Of a DNA stretch of 11,143 nt, positions 7,047-11,143 are shown piece after piece (within the stretch, counting starts at the first letter, position 1; every line of letters starts with the position of its first letter). The notes beneath the pieces are model-generated. The model had not been told where the DNA came from, did not search any database, and saw nothing but the letters and a program-made list of their open reading frames with translations. The DNA is from an uncultured Collinsella sp. (GTDB taxonomy: Bacteria; Actinomycetota; Coriobacteriia; Coriobacteriales; Coriobacteriaceae). The stretch covers positions 1 through 11,143 of the forward strand of contig CABUAL010000029.1 of assembly GCA_902489515.1 (NCBI GenBank). The letters run 5' to 3'. Both the position numbers and the translations under genes were made by a program.

Positions 7047-8124
7047 CGGCTGCCACCTCCTTCTTGGAAGCAAAGCGGTCCTTGACGCGACCGAAGAACG
7101 CCTTGAGCTGCGGGTTGTTGGTAAAGATCATGACCAAGATCAGCACGATGGCGTAGATGAGCATGCGGTAGTCCGAGAACTGACGGAGCAGCTCGGGAAG
7201 CACCGTGAGCAGCGCCGCGGCGATAACGGAACCGCGCATATTGCCCAGACCGCCCAGGACCACGAACACCAGGATGAGGATGGACGTGTTGAAGTCGAAC
7301 TTGGTGGCGGAGAGCTGCGAGAAGTTACCGCCGAAGAGAGCTCCGGCGGCACCGGCGAGGGCAGCGGAAACCACGAAGGCGATCATGCGGTACTGGGTGA
7401 CGGAGATGCCCACGGACTCGGCAGCGATCTTGTTATCGCGCACGGCCATAATGGCACGGCCGGTACGGCTGCGAACCAGGTTGAGCACGATCACGAGTGC
7501 GACCATGACCAGGATGGCACCGGCGAGGAAGGTCGAATAGGTCGACACGCCCGATGCGCCCTGCGCGCCCTTGATGATGGCGGTGCCGTCCTCGAGCAGG
7601 TGCAGGTCGTCAATCGTGGAGTTGCCCGTGATGTTAAAGATCACATGCAGGCCGCGGGAATCGACGCCCACGATAAGGCAGGTGACGATCTCTTTGATGA
7701 TCTCGCCAAAGGCCAAGGTCACGATGGCCAGGTAATCGCCGCTCAGGCGAAGAACCGGGATACCGATCAGGAAGCCCAGAATGGCAGCGGCGATAGCGCC
7801 GACCACAATGCTGATGATCAGGCGCATCGGATCGGACGGAACGGCACTCTCCAGCGCGACGGCGGTGACGATGCCCGTATAGGCGCCGACGCTCATAAAG
7901 CCCGCGTGGCCCAGCGACAAGTCGCCCGCGATGCCGACGACGAGGTTAAGGGAGATGGCCATGACGATATAGGCCGTGATGGGAACCAGCTGACCGGCAA
8001 TCATGCGCGGAATCATGTGGTTAGACTGCATAAAGAACACGATGGCGAACGCCACGATGCACATGGTGTACGTGACAAAGTCGTGACGCGTCTGCCTGTC
8101 TTTAAGAAACTTCATAACGCTCAC
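7036..8124 (-). CDS. livM: Branched-chain amino-acid ABC transporter permease LivM
   Basis: A 362-residue membrane protein with many hydrophobic segments. The family signature IAGDLSLGHAGFMSVGAY (65-82) is clear, and a cytoplasmic loop around 215-235 (RSRTGRAIMAVRDNKIAA) is the conserved ATPase-contact region. It forms half of the membrane channel with LivH. The start is GTG at 8124, directly after the livH TAG; AGAAGG lies 5 bases upstream. An ATG three codons later (8115) is possible, but its spacing of 14 bases is poorer. The C-terminal tail is charged and ends in the livG start. Confidence 0.94.
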   Translation of the reverse strand: MSVMKFLKDRQTRHDFVTYTMCIVAFAIVFFMQSNHMIPRMIAGQLVPITAYIVMAISLNLVVGIAGDLSLGHAGFMSVGAYTGIVTAVALESAVPSDPMRLIISIVVGAIAAAILGFLIGIPVLRLSGDYLAIVTLAFGEIIKEIVTCLIVGVDSRGLHVIFNITGNSTIDDLHLLEDGTAIIKGAQGASGVSTYSTFLAGAILVMVALVIVLNLVRSRTGRAIMAVRDNKIAAESVGISVTQYRMIAFVVSAALAGAAGALFGGNFSQLSATKFDFNTSILILVFVVLGGLGNMRGSVIAAALLTVLPELLRQFSDYRMLIYAIVLILVMIFTNNPQLKAFFGRVKDRFASKKEVAADAQ

Positions 8125-9006
8125 CTATACCTTCTCGGGAACGTACTTGCCCAAGAGGCCGGCAGGCTTGACGAGCAGGACGATGATCAAAACACCAAAG
8201 ACGATGGAGTTGGCAAGGCTCGTGGAAATGTAAGCCTGCGCCATTGCCTCGATGATGCCGATGAGAATGCCGCCGACAAAGGCACCGGGGATGGAGCCGA
8301 TGCCGCCGAAAACGGCAGCGTCGAAGGCCTTGATGCCAGGCATGGCGCCCGTGGTGGGCTGCAGGACCGGCGAGTAGGAGCACAGGAGCACGCCGGCGAT
8401 GGCAGCGAGGGCGGAGCCGATGGCAAACGTCATCGAGATGGTGCGGTTGACGTTGATGCCCATGAGCTGAGCGGCGGCCTTGTCCTCGGACACGGCGCGC
8501 ATGGCCTTGCCCATCTTGGTCTTACCTGTAAAGAACATCAGGCCGGCCATGATAACCAGGCAGGCGACGATGGTGACGAGTGAGACGGCGCTTACGTTAA
8601 ACTTGGCCAAGAACTCCGGCACCGGGAAGGTGACGAGCGAAGTGAAGTTCTTGGGCGTGGCGCCCCACAGAAGCTGCGCGGCGTTCTGCAGGAAGTAAGA
8701 CACGCCGATGGCCGTGATCAGAACGGCCAGCGGGCCTGCTTGGCGCAGCGGCTTATAGGCCAGACCCTCAATGAGAACACCGAGAACCGTGCAGACCACA
8801 CAAGAGAGAACTACAGATGCCCAGCCCGGGAGGCCGAGATACGACGTGGCGCAGAACGAGACATAGGCACCGACCATGATGACATCGCCGTGAGCGAAGT
8901 TGAGCATCTTGGCGATACCGTAGACCATGGTGTAGCCCAACGCGATGATGGCGTAGACGCTGCCCATGGACAGGCCGTTGACCAGGTATTGGATAAAGAC
9001 CGTCAT
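8125..9006 (-). CDS. livH: Branched-chain amino-acid ABC transporter permease LivH
   Basis: A 293-residue membrane protein with the LivH signature MLNFAHGDVIMVGAY (34-48) and the loop GKAMRAVSEDKAAAQLMGI that contacts the ATPases. It is the other half of the channel formed with LivM. I chose ATG 9006: GGGGG (9020-9016, in AAAGGGGGAT) lies 9 bases upstream and homology begins there (MTVFIQYLVNGLSMG). A longer frame from 9099 would run through the intercistronic repeats and add unrelated residues. It is separated from livK by 139 bases, while everything downstream of it is tightly packed. Confidence 0.94.
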   Translation of the reverse strand: MTVFIQYLVNGLSMGSVYAIIALGYTMVYGIAKMLNFAHGDVIMVGAYVSFCATSYLGLPGWASVVLSCVVCTVLGVLIEGLAYKPLRQAGPLAVLITAIGVSYFLQNAAQLLWGATPKNFTSLVTFPVPEFLAKFNVSAVSLVTIVACLVIMAGLMFFTGKTKMGKAMRAVSEDKAAAQLMGINVNRTISMTFAIGSALAAIAGVLLCSYSPVLQPTTGAMPGIKAFDAAVFGGIGSIPGAFVGGILIGIIEAMAQAYISTSLANSIVFGVLIIVLLVKPAGLLGKYVPEKV

Positions 9007-9052
9007 GTTCCACATCCCCCTTTCGAATAGGTTTCCAGTTAATGTATGAAAC

Positions 9053-9072
9053 AGGGACGTTACACTGTCCCT
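9053..9072. repeat. Short inverted repeat AGGGAC/GTCCCT
   Basis: Six-base arms (9053-9058 and 9067-9072) around an 8-base loop. The left arm and the bases before it read TGAAACAGGGAC, matching the TGAAATAGGGAC of the large inverted repeat at 5359-5421 at 11 of 12 positions. It may be a remnant of the same dispersed element. Confidence 0.5.
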
Positions 9073-9082
9073 AGATACCAAG

Positions 9083-9114
9083 CAAGCAGGGAAGGCCAAA
9101 ACCTCCCCTGCTTG
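9083..9114 (-). promoter_or_regulatory. Intercistronic hairpin between livK and livH
   Basis: Arms of 13 bases (CAAGCAGGGAAGG and CCTCCCCTGCTTG on the plus strand, 12 of 13 paired) enclose a 6-base loop. On the minus strand it starts 31 bases after the livK stop and is not followed by a T run, so it is unlikely to be a full terminator. Similar hairpins after periplasmic/lipoprotein binding-protein genes protect the upstream mRNA or cause partial termination, giving more binding protein than permease; that role here is inferred. Confidence 0.6.
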
Positions 9115-9145
9115 GGATCAAAACCGCTCTATGTAAGGCGGCCAA

Positions 9146-10333
9146 TTAGGCCTGTACGTACTTGCCGTCGGTGATGACGTACGCCGTGGGCTCCTTCTGG
9201 ACCTGGCCCTTATCGTTCCAGGTGAGCTTGCCGGTCAGACCGTCAACGGTAATCTTGAGCATAGCCTTGGACAGCTTCTCGGCGACCTCGGTCGGATCGG
9301 CGTCGACACCAAGACCGGCCTCCTTGACGGCCTCGGCCACCGCGTGCACGCCGTCGTAGGCGTCGGCGGCAAACTGGTCGGGGGTATCGCCGTACTTATC
9401 CTTGTAAGCGTTAACGAAGTCGGCGTTCTTCTCGTCGTCGGCGGAGAACGGGGTCATGAGCAGCAGGCCCTCGGCAAGAGAGGTATCGAAGCCCTCAACG
9501 CCCAGGATGCCGTCCATGCCGTCGCAGCCCATCATCTTGACGTCGTAGCCCATGTCCTTGGCGTTCTTGAGCAGGACGGACGCCGGCGTGTAGTAGATCG
9601 GCGCAAAGATCATGGTGGCGCCGGCCTGCTTGGCCTTGGTCAGCTGGTTGGTAAAGCTCGTGGCGGAGTCGTCCTTAAAGGTCTCCTCGTCAACAATCTC
9701 GAGCTTGGACTCAGCGGCCTGGGCCTTAAAGGAATCTGCGATGCCCGAAGAATAGGCGTCGCCGGAGTTATAGAACAGCACGAACTTCTCGTCCGCATAC
9801 TTCTGCGCCAGGAACTTGGCAGCGTTGACACCCTGGTTGGGGTCGGTGAAGCAAACCTGGAAGACGCAATCCTTGCCGTCGGTGACGTCCTCGGAGGACG
9901 CGGACGGGGTGATCATGAACGTCTTGGGGTCGTTACCGCACTCGGCGGCAACGGCAACCGACGCACCCGTGGTGGTCGGGCCGACGAGGGCCTGCATGCC
10001 CCAGTCGAGCAGGGTGTTGAAGGCGTTGACGGCCTTCTCGCCATCGGCCTGGTCATCCTCGGCCTTGCTGGCAAGCGGCAACTCCTTGGTCGAGAAATCC
10101 TTGCAGCCAAGCTCGACACCCTGGGTAACGGACTTGCCGTAGGACGCGTTGGCGCCGGTCAGCGGGCCGATGGTGCCGATCTTAAACGAAGCGTCGCCCG
10201 AAGCGGAACCGCTATCGCCGCCGTTGGAGGAGCAGCCAGCTAGAATGGACATCGCCCCCAGACCTGCTGCGCTCGCGATAACGCTCCTGCGATTCATAAC
10301 AGGGTTCAATGACTTACCGGTGAGGCTCGACAT
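9146..10333 (-). CDS. livK: Branched-chain amino-acid ABC transporter substrate-binding lipoprotein (LivJ/LivK type)
   Basis: A 395-residue type I periplasmic-binding-fold protein. The N-terminus has NRRSVIASAAGLGAM followed by the lipobox ILAGC, making Cys34 the likely lipidated residue; the twin arginine (15-16) suggests, without proving, Tat export. A Ser/Gly linker (35-48) precedes FKIGTIGPLTGANASYGKS, the typical start of the Liv-binding domain, and the protein ends AYVITDGKYVQA. It captures the amino acid at the outer face of the membrane and delivers it to LivHM. Ligand choice (Leu, Ile, Val or another amino acid) cannot be read from sequence. ATG 10333 is chosen because GAGAGGAGAG lies just upstream; the later Met13 has no ribosome site. 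The livJ/livK choice of name is arbitrary. Confidence 0.93.
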   Translation of the reverse strand: MSSLTGKSLNPVMNRRSVIASAAGLGAMSILAGCSSNGGDSGSASGDASFKIGTIGPLTGANASYGKSVTQGVELGCKDFSTKELPLASKAEDDQADGEKAVNAFNTLLDWGMQALVGPTTTGASVAVAAECGNDPKTFMITPSASSEDVTDGKDCVFQVCFTDPNQGVNAAKFLAQKYADEKFVLFYNSGDAYSSGIADSFKAQAAESKLEIVDEETFKDDSATSFTNQLTKAKQAGATMIFAPIYYTPASVLLKNAKDMGYDVKMMGCDGMDGILGVEGFDTSLAEGLLLMTPFSADDEKNADFVNAYKDKYGDTPDQFAADAYDGVHAVAEAVKEAGLGVDADPTEVAEKLSKAMLKITVDGLTGKLTWNDKGQVQKEPTAYVITDGKYVQA

Positions 10334-10354
10334 GCGGCTCTCCTCTCAAATCTC

Positions 10355-10400
10355 GTCGGGTTTCGGTTACCCGACAGGCCATCCTTCGCCGTGTTCGGCG
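10355..10400 (-). promoter_or_regulatory. Two hairpins in the livK leader
   Basis: Between the candidate promoter and the livK ribosome site are CGCCG-4-CGGCG (10387-10400) and a 7-bp stem GTCGGGT-7-ACCCGAC (10355-10375) that ends about 10 bases before the purine-rich ribosome site. No known riboswitch or T-box features (no specifier loop, no T-box sequence) are visible. They could steady the messenger or tune translation. Confidence 0.4.
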
Positions 10401-10439
10401 TTCGCAAAATACTAGACGCTTTAGTTAAGGAAAGTGGCG

Positions 10440-10469
10440 ATTATTTCAACTTTTCTTTTGTTTTGCCAA
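10440..10469 (-). promoter_or_regulatory. Candidate livK promoter
   Basis: On the minus strand, TTGGCA (10469-10464, 5 of 6 to consensus) and AATAAT (10445-10440, 5 of 6) are 18 bases apart in an A/T-rich stretch (about 10420-10545) that stands out from the GC-rich surroundings. Transcription would begin near 10433, leaving a leader of about 100 bases. An inverted pair AAAGTGGC (10431-10438)/GCCACTTT (10513-10520) brackets it. Confidence 0.5.
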
Positions 10470-10601
10470 TTTATCCATAATTCTGCGTATTACTGTCGGT
10501 TTATGCAGTTTAGCCACTTTATTGTGTGAAAGTAATGTTTCCGTTCTGTTACAGGCGTCCTTGCCCTGAATAAAACGGCCCGCCGGTCTCGTTATATGCA
10601 C

Positions 10602-10797
10602 TTAGGCGGCGATGTACTTGCCGTCCTGAATCACATAGGCTGTCCATGCCGTCGGCACCCATTAGTGTCATGTCGTAGCTCATGTCCTTGGCGTTCTTGA
10701 GCAAAACGGACGCTGGGGTGTAATAGATCGGGGCAAAAATAAGCGTGGCTCCGACAAGGAAACTCCTGCGGTTAAGTACGTTGTTGATGCTAAACAT
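10602..10797 (-). pseudogene. Remnant of a second liv-type binding-protein gene with two internal deletions
   Basis: A ribosome site (AAAAGGGGG) and an ATG (10797) begin a signal-like start MFSINNVLNRRSFLVGA. The frame then jumps to ATLIFAPIYYTPASVLL and onward, equivalent to the middle of livK (about residues 238-273; 30 of 36 residues identical), and then, after a frame shift, to AYVIQDGKYIAA-stop, equivalent to the last 12 residues of livK. About 65 of ~395 residues remain. At DNA level 10681-10740 matches 9551-9610 at 53 of 60 positions. It lies immediately upstream of livK on the same strand, so it was probably a tandem second binding protein, as livJ/livK in E. coli. Reading straight on without the shift gives a meaningless tail to 10549. 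No strong terminator follows. Confidence 0.9.
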
Positions 10798-10815
10798 GGT
10801 GTCCCCCTTTTCGCT

Positions 10816-10830
10816 GGCCGCGGTGCGGCC
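10816..10830 (-). promoter_or_regulatory. Leader hairpin before the livK-like remnant
   Basis: GGCCGC-GGT-GCGGCC forms a 6-bp stem just upstream of the remnant's ribosome site, in the same relative place as the hairpin before livK. The likely -10 of the remnant is TATAAA (10896-10891, minus) with a poor -35 (GAAACA, 16-base spacing). Confidence 0.35.
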
Positions 10831-10860
10831 GTCTTGCGGTACGGGGCAAACCTTATGGCG

Positions 10861-10877
10861 CAAACGTTGACAGTTTG
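10861..10877. promoter_or_regulatory. Operator-like palindrome overlapping a perfect TTGACA
   Basis: CAAAC-7-GTTTG has exact 5-base arms, and its spacer includes a plus-strand TTGACA (10867-10872), a perfect -35 hexamer. The best -10 matches behind it are weak or badly spaced (TTTATA at 18, TATAGC at 20 bases). It may be a regulated promoter for hom; an alternative hom -10 is TAGAAT at 10988-10993 with no good -35. Confidence 0.3.
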
Positions 10878-11047
10878 TTACGGAAGTTCGTTTATAGCGA
10901 GCATGTTTCCAATGTTTCCGCAGCGTTTCGGGGGTGCTGTTTTGTGCGACTCCTGTTGCCTGGCGAGCACGCGCCCTCGGTTCACGCTAGAATGCACTCA
11001 ACCTTTAAGCGGTTAATCCATCCATAAGATGCACGAAGGAGCTATCT

Positions 11048-11143
11048 ATGAGCGAACCCCTGCGCACCGTGAACGTCGGTCTGATCGGTCTGGGAACCGT
11101 CGGCGGCGGCGTGGCCCGTCTGATCAAGAGCCACCACGATGAG
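11048..11143 (+). CDS. hom: Homoserine dehydrogenase, N-terminal part (cut by window edge)
   Basis: Only 32 codons are present. They begin MSEPLRTVNVGLIGLGTVG and continue GGVARLIKSH, the nucleotide-binding first strand and loop (G-x-G-x-x-G) of homoserine dehydrogenase, which reduces aspartate semialdehyde to homoserine on the way to threonine and methionine. AAGGAG (11036-11041) lies 6 bases before the ATG, fixing the start. It is transcribed away from the liv genes with about 250 bases between it and the livK remnant. The GLGTVGGGV motif is very typical of this enzyme, but with so little sequence another NAD(P)-binding dehydrogenase is not formally excluded. Confidence 0.85.
   Translation, partial: MSEPLRTVNVGLIGLGTVGGGVARLIKSHHDE

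Noticed and set aside
5973..7085. 370-residue plus-strand open frame
   Set aside because: Antisense to livF and livG, whose ATPase motifs are intact on the minus strand.
6988..8583. 531-residue plus-strand open frame
   Set aside because: It runs antisense through livG, livM and livH; the Asp/His/Gly-rich low-complexity product is the mirror of membrane-protein codons.
9344..10243. 299-residue plus-strand open frame
   Set aside because: Antisense shadow of livK, with Val/Gly-rich composition and no motif.
10570..10590. Possible terminator after the livK remnant (GC-rich bases then TTTTATT on the minus strand)
   Set aside because: Only about three base pairs can form in the stem.
10549..10601. 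Reading the livK remnant as a small intact protein ending at 10549
   Set aside because: The tail in that frame is out of register; the native C-terminus AYVIQDGKYIAA-stop is visible in the next frame.
1..11143. CRISPR, tRNA, rRNA, insertion sequence, phage or toxin-antitoxin system
   Set aside because: I searched by eye on both strands and found no repeat-spacer arrays, RNA-gene signatures, transposases or toxin-like small gene pairs.

Overview
The window looks like a chromosomal segment from a high-GC, Gram-positive gut actinobacterium of the Coriobacteriia, most like Collinsella. I infer this from GC-rich codon use, strong AGGAGG/GGGGG ribosome sites, GTG starts and the character of the proteins; I could not run a search. 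It holds ordinary housekeeping and transport genes, not a phage, island or CRISPR locus.

Layout. Positions 1-2515 (minus strand, running off the left edge) hold a very long RecJ-type gene. Its first ~590 residues are a complete RecJ 5'-3' single-strand exonuclease, and it continues in frame into a superfamily 2 (RecQ-like) helicase domain that the edge cuts. A 274-base intergenic region carries its TATAAT promoter and a structured leader. Positions 2790-3788 (plus) encode a bile acid:sodium symporter-family (BASS) membrane transporter. It converges on a minus-strand pair, 5297-3819: cutC, then a GalT-like/DUF4931 protein whose GTG start lies 3 bases after the cutC stop. Between cutC and the next operon lie a 19-base inverted repeat and a strong bidirectional terminator.

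Positions 10333-5472 (minus) form a complete branched-chain amino-acid ABC importer operon in the order binding lipoprotein (livK), permeases livH and livM, ATPases livG and livF. The last four genes abut or overlap. LivK should capture leucine/isoleucine/valine or a related amino acid outside the membrane, LivHM form the channel, and LivGF power it. A hairpin in the livK-livH gap probably sets the amount of binding protein relative to the membrane parts. A candidate promoter and two leader hairpins precede livK.

Upstream of livK, 10797-10602 is a broken paralogue of livK that keeps only the signal-peptide start, about 36 central residues and the last 12 residues, the pieces having been joined by two deletions. 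The window ends in the first 32 codons of a homoserine dehydrogenase gene (hom, plus strand), which keeps the amino-acid theme.

Most notable: the RecJ-helicase fusion, the twice-deleted livK paralogue with plausible microhomology junctions, and the long inverted repeat containing TGAAAYAGGGAC, which recurs in the livK-livH gap.
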